Notes: a model not told the origin generated them from the sequence alone. A stretch of 64,000 bases of DNA from Parus major (GCF_001522545.3 NC_031769.1:13387327-13451326); one strand, 5' to 3'; counted from the stretch's first letter, positions 27,601-42,508 are shown. Numbers and translations are program-made.

Positions 27601-30600
27601 TGCAGTCCTTAAATGCTCGACTTCCCCAGCTCAGTAATTTGCAGAGAGGGGCTGCTCTGTCTGCTCTTCAAAGGGGAAATTCTTTAGACCTATTTGCAAG
27701 TGTGAATCCGGGTGATGTCTCAGAGGTCAATGCATTGCCATATGGAAGCATATTTCAGTCTACCTTTCATCCTTCCTGCTTGTGCTGGCATGGTCTGTAT
27801 ATGAGAAATGAGAGCAGAAAGAGGTAGGTGGAAAGGGGAGATACTATACTTACCATACCACTGATACCACAGAAGATGGAAATGTATAGTGCATCATTTT
27901 AAGAAAGGATACTCTGATCTATTTGCTGGAGTGGCTTTTGCTTATCATCTGAGGGACCCTTCTCTAGTTCTTTGTGTTCTTCCATTACAATGCCACCTTC
28001 CATGTGCAAGACACAATTTTTAGCAAAGTCATCAAGATTCTGTGGTCAAGTTCAAGAAGTTGTTTTCATCTATCTGTGGGTCCTCTTTTTATTTTTCTAA
28101 GATTCCAGTTGGTAAAAAAACAGATTAGACTTGCTTGGGACCAGCTGTAATCCTGTGTCCCTGAGACAGCCAAGACCGTGGGATGCTTTCCTCCCTCCTC
28201 TCCTCTCCCCAGCACTTTCACCTGAAGAGGGAAGTTCAAGGGGAGTGACAGCCTAAGCAGTTTGGCTTGCTGAGGAGTCTGCCACACTAGACATAATTTC
28301 AATTTACTGCTGTCCAGTACAAAATGGAACAGAGCTAGAGATCTGCCTCATGTCAGCTAGAGAGTTCTGATTCTAAAGGGAACTCTGCAGTGCTGCTGCA
28401 GTTGCACAGACCCTATTGTGTGTGTGTACAAATACGCAGCCAAACACATAGACGCTAAGGAAAGCAATTACAAGGCATAGCCAGCAAAACATTTTCATTT
28501 ATTTTTTTTTTAAGTCTTCCTTTCTGGAGTTCATTTGTTCATCTAAAATAATACATATATTTCTTTTAGTAATAAGTGGGTATTATCATGCAAATTCCAC
28601 AACTATTAGCAAATCTTTCAGCAAAAAGAATTAACTCTTACCTTACTACTGTTCCTGATTGATTCATAGGGGGAGTAAATAAAGAAGGTACTTGCATAGT
28701 CAAGGGTCTCTTTGACTCCAGAAATTCTATGTTAGCATTTATCTGTTGTAGCTGGGAACTCTGGGACTGGTCCAAACCAGGTGATTTTCCGAAGGTGAAA
28801 GTGCAGGGTACATATTGCTTTAATCACTGTTACACAGAGTTGATCCAGCTTTGTATCTATTGTTACAATCTTGTTTACAATTTGGGTTTCAGTCTCTGAT
28901 TGAGACTGCAGGATGCATTGGTCCCTGGAAATGTCAGGTGGTTTGAACCACAGTTTGAAATAGTCTCATTTAAAATACAATAGAACTAATGAATAATATT
29001 GAAATTCAGGAGATAGAATCAGTAAACAAGAAAGAACATGTGTTTATTCTCCAATTTTTTGCATTGAAATAATTTTACAAAGAGCATTAAAATTTATTTC
29101 AGCCCCACACCTCCTGTGAACTACAAAAGCATTATTGACACTGAAAGGATATTTTTCTCTGTGCAAAAATATATTCTGTGTGCAAAAAAAGGTTTGCTGG
29201 TCTGAATTTTCTTTATCAGTTCCTCTTTTCCTTGTTCAATGGAGTATTTCTAATCTATCTAATTTCAATTTAGTATTTCAGATGAGAGAAAAAAATAACA
29301 GCATATACTGTAAATTATTCCAAAGGTTTGTCACTCTTACTGTATTTTCTGTTCTTCTATTAGACATTCAGTTGAAAGTGTGGTGACAGAAATTGCGAAT
29401 TGCTTTCTTTTAATGTTATCAATGTCACATGCATATATATGTGACTTTTCTGTTCCTACACTGCACATCCAGGTGCAAGAATCTGCTGAATACTCAAGCT
29501 CTCAGAGTCGCTGTGTAAGAATCCATTTTCTACTGGTTGTTTATTAGGACTGCTAGTGTATTTTTAGTTATCACTTGTGCTCAGGATTTTGTTCTGAAGT
29601 ATGCTGGTTTTCATACATATCTTGAGTTCACTGTTCAATCCTCTTGGTTCTTCATAATGCACATCTTTGCAATCTCACCAAAGATACTCCCATTAGCTGT
29701 TGGCTCCCTATTTACAAATTGTTTTTGCAGATTCTCAGTGATCTTTAACATGTTTAATATATGAGCCATGTTGATTTTGTGCCACTTTTTCATCAGAGAT
29801 ATAATAAGGAGAGATATTTATATAGAAATTAAAGCAAGTATTTTCAAAAGTTATCTTTGTCTACTGAATTTGTAATATCATCACAAAATGGTATGAAATT
29901 TCCCAAGAAGACCTGTTTTCTATTAAACAGTGTTGATTGGTATTAATCACGCTACCACTCAATCTGACTGATTGCCTCTTTTAACACTATTTTCACAATT
30001 TTTCCTTACAATGAAGTCATGTTGAGATGATCCCATTTATTTCCTTGAAATGTTGACACATTGTGTTTTTTATAGCTTTTAGAATTTCTGTTGTATTACA
30101 GTAGATATTACTCTTCAAAATACTTATCCAGAGAAAACTCACAGACCATCCCTTAGAAATTGTAAACCACAAGTAATGTCCTCTTGCAAATTTGAAATAA
30201 AATCATGTAGATATTTTTTCTTCAGTAATCTCCTTGTTTGCCATTCAATTGACAGCCTTCTTTCTCCCCAAATATATTTAAAAAATACTTCCTTTGTATT
30301 ATTGCTAATAATTTCTGTGTAGTAAGGGACATGGATAATTTTACTTTCTTATATAGTCTGTAATTTTTTTTCATTAAAAATATGTCCCTTTTACGTAATT
30401 TAAAACAAAAATTAAATGGAATGATGACAGAATTCTTATTTCTGTGCTTCCATGAATTTGGGATGTGAAGAATATTGCTGTGGAATACTTAGCCCATAGT
30501 AGAAAATGATGTTTGCATATTGTGAAGTTTAAAATAACTGCTACTTTATCATGATTTTTCTGTATTTCAATTAACCTTAATACAAAACTGATCCAAATTG

Positions 30601-33600
30601 TTATAAATTCATATCCTAAAGAAAACTATGAGCATGAAGAAAGTGGTTCATATGCACTTTTAAATTATGTTGCCCAAAGTTTGGTAACAGTAGCAACTTA
30701 TGTATTTCAAAATGCATGTGTCTGGGGTACTGTTGGGTCTTTTTTGTTTTAAAATCCATTTGAGTCTACAGTTCTGCTTTTCCGGTTTCTTACATCTTTA
30801 AAATTTTGTTTTGACATTGACAAACTGAATGTACAAATGCCAAGAGAATTCGCATACTGTGTTGAGAAGATTTCTAGTAGCCCAGGCCACTGTTTGCCAA
30901 GAGTTTGAAATGCTGGAGACTATTTTTTTCCATTGAACAGAACATTTTCACACTCTGAAAAAATAATGCATAATTATTTTTTAGTTATAAATAAAAATCC
31001 AACATATTTGGAGTGTGCATCATAAATTCTATTTTCTTTCTCTAGCAAAATGACCATGAAGTTTTCTTCTTGCCTAGGTTAGAAAAGAATAAGTTATGTC
31101 TTTCTTGTTTGCATTGAAGAGCTGTCTGGATTTTGAAAAGGCAACACTTCCAATTGCCTGGTTTGAAAGAAAGGGTAATAATGCTCTTGTAGTATTGAAA
31201 AAATAATCAAGGGACTACTAATACTTGTTCTTAAGCTTGTTCCTTAAAGGAGAATTATATCCATACTTTGCAACATTTTGCCAGTTTCCTTAAGGCTTTT
31301 TGCAGCTGCATTGATTGTTGCTGCTAATTGGAAAAGTAATTGGAACATGCCTGCCTCTTGCATTTTACAGCCATGCCCTGTCATTAGCAAAAGTGATGCC
31401 CTCTGACCCTGACCGCTCTCAGAGGTCAAAATATATCATTATATTGAGTGCAGTATTTCATAACAAAGGGCACAGCAGTAGCATAGCTTAAACATTTGGG
31501 TGGTGTTTTTAGTGAAAAGAATAGCTTATCAAGGGAAAGAATGACCTGCTAACTATATTTATCTTACACTTTGAGTAACTGCTGGCAAAATACAGAGTCC
31601 TGAGACGTGCTGTGTAAATATTTTATGAAGGAAGCTTCTCCAGCAGAGATGTTAATAATTTAAAATATGATGTACTACATACTGAGTTTTAGGCATAGAC
31701 ATTTAGTAATAAATTTGTATTTTGTATGAAAGACTAGTAAATGACTCCCTTGCCACGTATTTTGTGTTACAATTGTGTTTGCATGTCTTCCTTCATAAAT
31801 TATGCCTATGTATATATATGTCACAATAAACGTGGATTTTTCAACCAGACATGATTCCAAGGTCCATTTAGAAAGGATTATGAGTCACTTTTAAAAATTA
31901 TGTAGTCTCCAAGTCAATAGTGTCTGCCTCCAAGAATATTTTGTTGTAGTTGTACATTTATTTTGGTTTTCCTTCTGAAACTTCCTATGCAATTCAAGGG
32001 AGAACAGTCTCCCAGACATGCAACTCTTGGTTTTAAGTCAGGTCTTATTCTGTTAAGCATGGCTGCAGCAAGGGTGGCATTCCTCTTTGCCTTGGCAGTC
32101 AGTCAGTTGGAAAAGTTGGCCAGGAAACTGAAGACCTACTTTGTAAACACTTTTCTGTCCTCATCCAATTTAGGCACATAACTCCTCTGGACTGAGTTTT
32201 AAATGTACTTTGTTTAGAAAACTAATTTATGGTATTTGCATATGACTTGAGTGCTTTGGGTTGTTTCAGAATAATGTTGTGGTGATAAATATTCACATTA
32301 TATTTCCAATTTTCACAGTATTCATGCTGGGCAAACAAAGTAGATAGACCACACAACAATAAATCGGTGTAAGGACAGGCTTATAAATGTGTCAGTCAAA
32401 ATATCTTTTAATTCCTCAGGTCTAAAATTTTATTTGCCAGTTCTGCCGCTTGTATTGTACTCTTATCTTTTTGTCCTTAGTTGCACTTGCTATTTTATTA
32501 TCTCATGTTTTTTTAATAGGAAATTAAGTCTATGTTCTGTGTAGAACCAGAGAGAGCATCCAGAGCACGCAGTTATTTTCCAGTTTGTCAGAATAGGTTT
32601 GCCATTTCATACATGTATGGTATTTATGACTGCAATACAATAAAATATTTAAAGTTCGTATTATAACTCTTCTGTACTAAAATTCAGAACATCTTCTGTC
32701 AGGCAGAAATATTGCATCCAGCATTAACTGTCTCTCTGCATCAGATAATGCGCTCTTATTTGTATTTGTTAATAAGTGCAGACATTCATACTTTAGTACC
32801 TGATGGGGATGTAAGAGACAGAATATAGATTTTTTTTTCCCTAAATTAGAAAATTATCTGAACGGATGGTTGATTAATAATCATTCTAAATTGAAGTGCT
32901 TTTATAAGCTACCATGCAGAACCTCACTTTTAAAAAATCAATCTTTCAAAGCTGTCACTTTTGTCATTTTTTAAGCGTTTGTTGAGGAGGAAAGAGAATA
33001 TTTGTCCTAATTCTGAGCTCCCTAAGCTGTGCCAAGAAAAAGAAAAAAAAATTAGCCATCCCACTAATGCACTGTATTGCAACAGAGATTAAATTGATCA
33101 GTCTGCTTAGGCATTTCCAGGGTGTCCCTTGCTGTAATATCTGGGCTCTGTATTGATGTGCTCCAACAGTGCACTAATAGCTAATAGAAAATACTTCAAT
33201 AGCTAGCAATATATCTAATTCCACAAATGACTTTTACCATGGTGGATTATTGAAATCATAAGCCTGGTGTTTGAAAGGGCTGAGACTTTGGTGGAATGCT
33301 AAGAAGAAAGGACGAGCATATTTCTCAACTTGTGACAGCCTATTCTGAGTACGTGATGGCTCCGAGCTGGCCCAGGAAACTTTCCCACAGAGGTTTATTG
33401 CAGGGCTGGGACTGAGAGTGAGGGTGAGAGACAGTAATTTATAAGAACTGATCCTGGATCTGTCATCGACTCTTTGAGTGGTTTTAACACTGAATTCTGC
33501 CGCAATTTCCTCTTCTTAATGAGCCAGTGAGGATGAATCACTTAATGTTTGAACATATCTTTTAAAATGTTACAGGCTGTTCTTTGTCGACTTTCATTAA

Positions 33601-35149
33601 GCTTTTATTTTAATCTAAGAAGACCAGTCAAACACAAAAGACATGCAAAGTACTTCATATTTTGGCAAAGCCTGTTTAGAATACTGTACGTGGATAGAAG
33701 GAAAGAGAGAAAAAGAGAAAACTGGATCAAAGTGCATTTAAGTGCATTCTCTGAGCTTATGTCTCCTGGTATGACTGACCTGAAATGCCTAATGCTGAAG
33801 CTCCTTGCAGAGAATCTGATCCTGGGTCTGGAACAACGTGCAGCACAGACGGGGTAGGAATTTGTAGTTTTGCTGCAGGTGAACTTCCTGTCATAATGGA
33901 TGTGTTCAATAAGCTCTAGTTATTGAATTTAAACAGAGTCTCGATTCTTAGAGCAATTCAAGAAGTTTTGAACACTGAGACTTTGCAAATGCCACTTTTG
34001 ACCTCTTAATAAATTATAAATACATGACTCAGGGGCTCAGAGCATGGATGCATTGCATTTTCTCTCTCTTGAAAACAGGGAAGCAAACTCAGGGAAGGGG
34101 CACTCAGCTGTGGAGAATTGTTCTTTGTTACTTTCTTCCTCTGTAGGTTCTTTTATTGCCTTTAGACATGCTGTAAACAAACACCAATCTCTCTCATCTG
34201 TCACATTAACTTGCAGGCTGCTCAGCAGTCCTCAAAATCTCACAAAGGTCATAACATTTCTTTAATCATATCTAGTTTACTTTTCCTGTGACTGCCCATA
34301 TTCCATGCTGTTGTCTTGAAAATAAAGTATGTGATATTAACCTTTGGATATTTGATTTGTTGGTATTGCCAAGAGGAAGTTGAAAGCAGACAAGATCACA
34401 GTTTATTGTTTGTATCTGTTGTTCCGAATTTATGGTGTATTTAATTAATCCCATGTTTCATGTCATCCATTAGTCACCTGAAAAGGCCAGAATTACTTTG
34501 ACTTTTCAAGGCAGGTTGTTTGGGGACAGGGCTTTTGTCTGAAGTTTCAGAGCTTAATCATGTCTTGGGAAATGCTGATGCTCCTCATTGCACTGACAAA
34601 CACTGCTCAGATACTTCTCACTAAAACTCAAGGATGGCCTGGACACCCCTTTTGAAGTCAAGACACATTTTCCTAATGCCTTATTGTTGGAGACCTCTAT
34701 ATGAAAGAGAAAGGTTTGTTTTCTTTGTAATGTGAAGTGTATTTCTCAAAGGAACCATGTAGGCATTTTATGTATCCTGTCTTGCCAATGCCTGTAGTCT
34801 CTGTATGCAGCACAATGAGTTTTGTAGACTTTTACTGTCTTTTGTATGGAGAGTTTTAATTTTTTCTCTCAGAGTATTTTGTAGCTTTACACTGTTCCTG
34901 GCAAGGAGGTGGAAAAGGAGGATTTTTCTGGAGTACAGTCTTGCTAAGCCTGAGGCTACAGGGTGCAGGGGTTGGTGGATTTTCCTGAACTTCCAGTCCC
35001 ACACTGTTAGATGTTCATCTTCTGAAAAGGAAAAACTGCTTTTATGCACATACTGTTGTCAGACTACAACCAAAGGAGCACTGTATTTCCAAGTATAAAG
35101 GCTATGATCTCAGAGGTCAAACTTTCTTTATTTCACTGCATACTCAAAA
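21697..35149 (+). other. PARD3: PARD3 intron; no gene seen
   Basis: A long AT-rich stretch, T-rich at 29100-30400, with no recognised exon, RNA gene or clear transposon. A short (AAAGAC)n run is at 23377-23392. A palindromic TTGGTTAACCAA lies near 22040. GGGCCTGATTTCAAAG near 22576 recalls an old amniote repeat word but is too short to call. Bases 33040-33200 have a conserved-element-like texture. Confidence 0.6.
23377..23392. repeat. Short AAAGAC tandem repeat
   Basis: About 2.7 copies of a 6-bp AAAGAC unit. Low-complexity sequence only. Confidence 0.8.
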
Positions 35150-35880
35150 GTTGAATGAAACCAACTTGAATTAGATCTCTGCTCCTCAAATGTTTCTTTC
35201 CTCCATTAACTTTTCTGTCTCTGCACAGTTGTGTGATTTGTCCAGTGGTTTGTCTCCTCTCTACTTCTACCTCCACTTGCCTGAGTCTGGTTCTCACTCA
35301 GTTAAAACATTTGTCTTCACCTTCTTTGTCTCATTCTTGTAGGCTTGGGATTCTTTTCTGAAGTTTGGCTTCTACCAAAGTCCTTTTATATCAAGTAGAA
35401 AGAAACCTCTCTAGGGGTCATGTCCTCTGGGATCCCTAGGTATCTAAGGTAAATTTTACACCCATCATTCATAGTGTCTGTGTACTGATTTTTTTCCCTA
35501 CAGTGAAAACTGACAAGCTTGCACTCAGACATTTATCTTTAAATATCTAAAATTTGAGATGATTCTCACATTATTATTTATAGCTTCTTTATAGAATTCC
35601 TAAGCCCTGTTCCTTTTTCCATCTTTTCCTAGCACCTTCTCCAGTAATATTGTCACATTTTATTATGCTATTCTCTATCTCCCCTTCAGATTTATACATA
35701 AGTACTTCATCAACCTTTAAATCTCCTGGTATCTCCATAAACATATGTTTGTTCCCCTTCTTCCCTCCTTGAAGTTCCCTTAGCTCTCCTCTATTTTAAA
35801 TTTACTTCTCAAAAAATTGTTTTCTCCCATATGAGTTCTTCACAATCTTTTTCACTCATTTCTTTAATAGCTGGTTTGCA
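35150..35880. other. PARD3: Pyrimidine-biased tract of the intron
   Basis: For about 730 bp the + strand is dominated by C and T, with many CTCC, TTCC and CTTC words and few purine runs. No tandem unit and no coding frame is visible. In a transcribed intron such a tract offers many polypyrimidine-binding sites; it may also be remnant low-complexity expansion. Confidence 0.5.
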
Positions 35881-38800
35881 GAAGAGAATAAGAGCTGAGA
35901 GGCAGAGGTGTCTTGGGTAATGTCCTCTTTCTTGATTTTGTGCCAGCTAAAACAGGATTAAGGAGTACTCAGTTGGTTTTCACTGCTGTGCTCTCCTTGC
36001 TTTTTCCCCTCCCCAGCATCCTCTGAACCCAGTTCCTTTGACTTTCTTCCTGCAGAAGGCAGGTGGTTGGATGCCCTGAAAGGAAAAACCATGGAGCTAA
36101 GCTCTTGAGGAACAGATGTGTGTACTGACCTGCAGTAATAGCCTAAAACCTCTAGAAGTCCTTCCACTTTACTCAGAAACAGCTCTTTCACACTATGGTC
36201 ATTAACATTTGCTTCCTGCAGTGGCCTGTTGTTTAAATTCTCTGACACATAAAACCAAAGTCTTTGGGAGAAAGTAGGTAGGGGAAAAAATATGCATTCC
36301 ATTCAGCAATTTTGAGCTAGTACCATATGTTTTTTACTCAGCAACTTCTTTTCCTGACTTAAAACTCCATTGTAGCAGGAGCAGCACCTGCCTCTCCCAG
36401 ACTTCTCATGAACACTTCTAATCATCTGTGCCTCACCTCCCCCTCCATCTCAGACACCCTTTGCTTGCTAGTGGAGAACGAAGCAGGAGGTGAAGTGTTT
36501 CTTTCTTGTTTCTCATCTCCCTTACATGCATTTTACTTGTACAAAACTCTCACATTTCCCTTTGAAGAGAGGAAAGGTCCCTGTGTATGAACCAGATCTT
36601 AAACAAGTTTCTTCTCTAAGTTCTTCTTACCAGCCACCAGCTTCATGGTGCTCCATGTGCCATCTGAGATGAGGGTTGTAGTCCTTTAATTGTAACACAC
36701 TTCTTCTAGCAATTCAGTCAATAAATGAATGATATGAAGGGTCAGGGTTTACAAACTACTGAACTCTGTTCTTGTGTACTATTATTCTCTTACTTGCTTT
36801 CCCCATTGAAAAGTAATTGCTTTGAGCACCAGAAGTAATTCCAGAAGATGACACCTTTATAACCAGCCTTAGGATCTCGCTCTGAGGGAAAAGCCAGCCT
36901 GCAAAATGCTGTATACCTCACCCAGCAATTATGCTGTTGTAGCTAATTTCAGAAAGCCCATTATTTCTGAAGAAGATAGGGGTTTTTTCACCAGTGGTAC
37001 TGAAAGTGGATGCTTTTCCAATGGATTTTTATATGGCTTCCAGAGTTGTACAAATAGGAAGTACATTATTTCTTTTTATTTCTCACAGGTTTTTTTCCTT
37101 AATTTAAAGCTTTATTCTATTATAATAAAATTTGTTGATGAGCAAAGTTTAGTAAACCCTTGGAATGTCATAAAATACAGGTTTTAATTTTTCTGTATTA
37201 AAAATATTTCATTATGAAGGTGTAATTGTAGCATATGATAATTGCAGATCATGCAATTCAATCCATGATAAAATATTTTAATGTGTTAAACAATTTTTTT
37301 TCATGTTGATACCAAGATGTAGCATGGATATGGTCTTCTGTGGCAACTTATTACTAAATGTTGTCTCTCATAAGTCAATGTACTCTTACTTCTGCTTGAA
37401 TCTTTGTGTATACATCATGAAATACCTATTTTTGCTGAAAAATCCATTATTGGAGAATAATAATGCACTTCAACTGCAGTCCATGAGAGCCTGTAGCAAA
37501 CTGGGAGCAGCACAGGTGTTTCTTGAAGTGATCCCAAATGGAACATGTACAGTTTCAGGTGAATCAAAATGCATGCTAACATTTAAGGAATAATGAACTA
37601 TTTCATTTTGGTAGATAATTTTAGAGCAATGTTTTCCACCATTTCTGCGCCTTAGCTTTTTCCGAAGCTGTTTCATTCATAGAAGAATTTAGTATTTGAC
37701 TTTTCACCCAAGTCTGAATTTTGTACCTCATAGAAATTCCAGTTTTTGACTGGTCTTAGAAATGAGTAACCTCCAGTGCATATTTCAGAGGCAGGAAATG
37801 TATTAAAAGCACTGTCTTTAGGAAAATGGTATGCGTAGCTCTCAATATGATCTATTGTTAACACAATGTCTTTTTAAGAAATTTGATTAGATTATGCAAA
37901 AGAAGTTCCCTTAAATTATTAAAACCAACATAATAGATGTTGGATAAAGAAATGGTGGGACAGTACTGAAATGTATAGTATTCTGCCCTCTTCCATATCC
38001 ATGTGAGGACATAAAGAAGAAAGAATTTCTCTTCAGCAGAATGCTGCTCCTGTTTGTAGTGCTCTAGGGTGGCAGAGACCATCTCACAGAGACTCACTGT
38101 GTTCCACAGGGAAAGGAGCCAGATTCAGGATGTCCTGGTGTATCTTCCACCACAGGCACTAAGAAACCATAAAGCAGGCTGATTCCATTCATCACTGTTT
38201 GCTTCTTGGACCCCGGCTGAGTGGGTCTGACCTCAGAGCTTGTGGCAAAGCAGGAATTTGAGGGCGTGGTAGATTATTTGCTAGATAGGCTTATTTAGAT
38301 AAGAGGCACCATTGAGTCTTTCTAGATGAAACTAGAATAATTATGATGACATTTGTTTTACTGTGCAAAGTGGTCGGTCTGTCTTTCATGGAATATTAAA
38401 GGGAGAAGACAATGTCAATTTTCAAAGCAGGTCTATTTGGACAGCAGTCAGATCCAAACTACTAGGAGAACAAGAAAATTAAATTGCAGCTAACTGTAAG
38501 GGACCATTGTGTTAACATTGGAGAAAAAAAAGTGTCTGAAATGGAATGGTGAATAGAAAATTCTTGGATGACTGAATATCTGAACAGTTGAGCACAATGT
38601 GAGCAAATAACTTTGTGTTCCACATGCCAAAGCCTGATTTTATTTTAAAACAGAGTGCAATGATTGTTCAAGACTTTCAGCTGTCTTCATGTGACAGGCC
38701 AGGTGCATATGCTCGTTCATGTATGGCATTGTGTATTTCCTACATAATTGTTGAGATCATCCCATTTGTTGGATCTCTAACCCCATACTCCAACATAATA

Positions 38801-41800
38801 AAAGGAGAAATCTCGGAGAGGGTGGGGGAACTGAAAGAAATGTATTCCTCTCTTCATAAAAATAAAGCCACCTAAGCTCAGTAGGGCTTCCTTAACAAGC
38901 ATTATTAGGAACTGACTAATCAGCAATACTACTCACATCTGGCATTGAATTTCCCAAAGATATAGCTTTTTCATTATCTTAGGGGAAAAAACAGCAAAAA
39001 CTCTGTATGCTTATAGGGCAAATCCTGCTCCTTTAGTGCACTGTTCAATTGTTGAACATATAATATTTTCTGTCAGCTCTCTATGCTGCAGCACTGCATG
39101 CTATGGCTCTAAAAAGTAAGTGCCTGAACCAGAAAAACAGAGAAATATAACAGATATTTTCCAATGTAGCCAGTGCCTTACAGAGTGATTCAGTTTTCAG
39201 TTAATACACAGCAGCAAAGTACAGATGGACAAAAAATTACTGGAATTGCATGTACTCAATCACCGTGAAATCCAGAAGAATTCTGGCTGACCGCAGATGG
39301 AATCTCTGAAGTCAGGTGTATTAAACAGTTGCTTTCACAAGCTGGGGGGACAATGACTCCTGATTATAGAAAGAAGCAACAAAACGCCTGCCACTTTTCT
39401 CCCAGTTCCCTTATGGAACAGGAAAGAATCAGGCAGAACCCGTGAAAAGTGACAGCTCGTGTGAAGTCTAATCCTGCTGGTTTACCACTGAGGATAGTTT
39501 TAATTTCCAACTGCCAATGGCATTTACTGTTCTGTTTATAAAATTACCCTTAGCTGGTATTTTTTGGCTGCTGATGAGCTTTATTCAATTACTTTCTGGA
39601 TACTCCCAGCTCCTGTTGGCTGCTGGGGGCACTGGGGACACTGCAGCTGTTAAAAAGGGCTCCTCAAAACCTGTAAATGAAGGGATGTGAGTACTGGTTC
39701 CCCTGCACTGCTTGAAGTCAACTTATAGCTAGGTTGGTTACCTGGGAAACAGCTGTCAGCACAGTGGAAAGGAATCTATTTAGTGTGGTGGATAGGTGAC
39801 GGTTTTCCAAAAGAAAGAGAAACAGCAAAAATCCCCACCACTGCTCCAGAATTTAGGTTTTTAAATATAGTGTGAAAGAAATAGGAGATAGAGTGTAGTT
39901 TTAAAGTTTGTTAAGAATGAATTATTCCCTGAGCTAAAGAGTCTGGAGCTGCAGAAATTTTTAATTACTGGGAAGAGTCTTTTTATAAGGTATTTATATT
40001 TCAGTAGTAGCTCAAATTTTGTTTGTAACAGCAATACTAAAAATATTTCTTATTTGCCAGTTACCTTCAATTAGTATGCTGCAAAGATACCAAAATGGAG
40101 AATAGTTAGTTAGGTAGTTGACATTTTTATCTTCAGGATTCTTCCAGAAGCACTAGTCTTTAGATCAGTCCTCCACTGAAGTTAAATATTGTTGAATTTT
40201 TCAGATAGTGTTTCCAGCACCTGCAGCAGAGAGAGGTTAGGAGTAGCTTCTCCAAAGTGGTGAGAGTTAAGAATTCCTGGCTTATGTGCTGTGATCAGAT
40301 TCATTGACCCACGTCATATCTCAAAGACAGAAGCAGAAAAGGCAGTCAAATGAAAATGCTGGGTGTCTTGGCACCACTTAGGCATTTCTGATGGCCTAAT
40401 GATAACAGCACCATCAAAGCTCAAGTTGTCACCTGTATTGTTGTGCAGTTTCCCTCTTTTTAGAGGGGATTTCCTGCTGCTGTTTCGGCAGAGGATAACC
40501 ACATCCCTTTGAACTGTAAAATGGATAAAACATACATGCCTGCCTATTTTCTTTGTTCATAAATTTTTGCTTTACCTGTTAACATTTCCATTTGAGAAGG
40601 ACACACCACTGATTTGTCTTCCTCATGTGGCCAAGTGGATTTCCAGACTCTCACTGCAGAGGTACTTTCTTAGGTTCCTCTTCTACCTTACCCTGCCTTC
40701 CTTCAGGCTGCCTGAGGATCTAAATACCTCTTGTGCTGATACACAGTGAGTGCAGGGGACCCTAGGGACCAATTTCCATTGAAAAAGCCATGCTCCTGCC
40801 TTTTCCTCTGCTCTACATCGTGTGTCCCTGACTGTGGTAGAGCTCACAGAGGACCAGGGCACTGATCTTCCTGAAAGCAAGTCAATTTGAAGGAAAAAAA
40901 CAGAAAAGAGGAAATAACATGGTTTTTCATTCAGTTTTTTGATTTGGAAAACTGTAATTTCATGAGTGTGAAATTTCTTTGAGCTTTGTGGCTCAAAGGC
41001 TGGGACAGGAACATTCTGCTCAGAGAGCAGAACTTCAACACCAGTTCAGAGGAAGAGTGAAACACACTGCAGTTGTCTTAGACAGTTTTGAGAACCTTAG
41101 CCTAAAAAAATCACATGGTTATTTTATCGTAATAATCTCCCTTTCACATTATTTAATCCCATAGAAACCCACATGTCTGTACCCCTTCATATACATAGTG
41201 AAACTCTGATTTTTTTTTTTCAGGACTGTCATTTGAAAAACTCCATTTAATCTAAGCACTTAGTCCATCAGCTGGAAGATTATCATCTCAATTACCCATG
41301 TCCAAGATCAAATATTTCTCAGGCTTCCAATATGCTACAAAAATGTATCAAATTCCATTAGTTGGGAAGACCACTGCTCCATAATACTCAGTTTCCATTG
41401 CTAGTCTTGCTGATCAATATCCTTAAAACCACAATCCTTAGCTTAAGTTAAATATAATTGTTCTATAGGAAAGATAGAATGGAAGGAAAAATATCCTGGA
41501 AGATATTTGAAGGCAACTACAGCTAGCTGGGAGCAGATGATGAGAGGAAATGATGCTAGATGAACACAGCTTGTTCCATGAGTTCATACTTTATGGTTCC
41601 AGAAATAAAAGTACTTATCCCAAACACCATGTATATGGTTTTGCTTTTGGATCTTTTTTTAAGCAATCTCATGACAGCATTATTGCCTCAAAACAATTAA
41701 CCCCTCCTAAGGAACCAGGCCTAGACTATTCCTGCTGAAGGAGGAGCCAAATTAAGCACAAGAGGTATCTATGAATAAAATGGCATGGCATGAAAAGGTT

Positions 41801-42487
41801 CCTCCTCAGAAAAGGAAAATTTCACATGGTTATAAGCATACGTTTATGTTAATTAAGGACACATCTAGGGTTGGAAGGCTTGAGAAATTGATACTACTGT
41901 ACAGAATACATATGATCACTCTTAAGTATGTTGTGCCTGTAACTGCATATTACTATATGCTCCACACTATACTTAGCAAGTCTGTCTGTCAGAAAGCTCT
42001 AATTGCTTTATGTGTGAGAACATTAAGCTGCAATAAATTTATATACACAGCTGTTCCATTACTGTGGAACAAGTTTTATCTTCTAATAAATTGATGTTTC
42101 TTTTTAGTGTCAACTCAAACCAAAATTTACACCCAAGAAGGTGAACCTTAACATCACATAATTAGTTCAGTGACACCAGTGGTAATAGAGGGTATACACT
42201 GTACGTCTCTTAAACATATTGATGGAAAAAAGTTTTGACTTCTGTTAATTGTTTCTTGAAGGCTTAATTGTGAGTAAGAGCAGCTTTAATTAGAGAAGGA
42301 AAAAAGAATCACGACCTTTAAACATACACTGCAAATAGCATGTCTGCATTTACAAGGAGTTGCACCATAATGGGAAAAAAAACTAAAAGCCTTCTTTAAA
42401 ACAGAGCAGGGGAAAAAAAGGCATTGTGGTTCTGTGTGGAGTCACATTTAGGTTAATGGAACAGAAGCTTAGACTGCCCTGGACTTT
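35881..42487 (+). other. PARD3: PARD3 intron; no gene seen
   Basis: No recognised exon. Open frames at 35958-36302 (minus) and 38615-38875 (plus) have no familiar domains. Bases 40205-40265 (GAGAGGTTAGGAGTAGCTTC onward) faintly follow the MIR core word order. TATAGGGCAAATCCTGCTCC near 39013 recalls an old amniote repeat. Both are too decayed to call. Confidence 0.55.
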
Positions 42488-42508
42488 TGATTAATATTTA
42501 ATTAATCA
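42488..42508. promoter_or_regulatory. Inverted pair of PBX-HOX-type octamers
   Basis: TGATTAAT (42488-42495) and its exact complement ATTAATCA (42501-42508) are separated by ATTTA, giving a 21-bp perfect inverted repeat. Each arm fits the PBX-HOX heterodimer consensus, and the whole offers paired TAAT cores for homeodomain dimers. The surrounding 42400-42620 is rich in TTAAT words. Function is inference. Confidence 0.3.

Noticed and set aside
40205..40265. Faint MIR-core-like word order
   Set aside because: Too few matching words after allowing for gaps to separate from chance.
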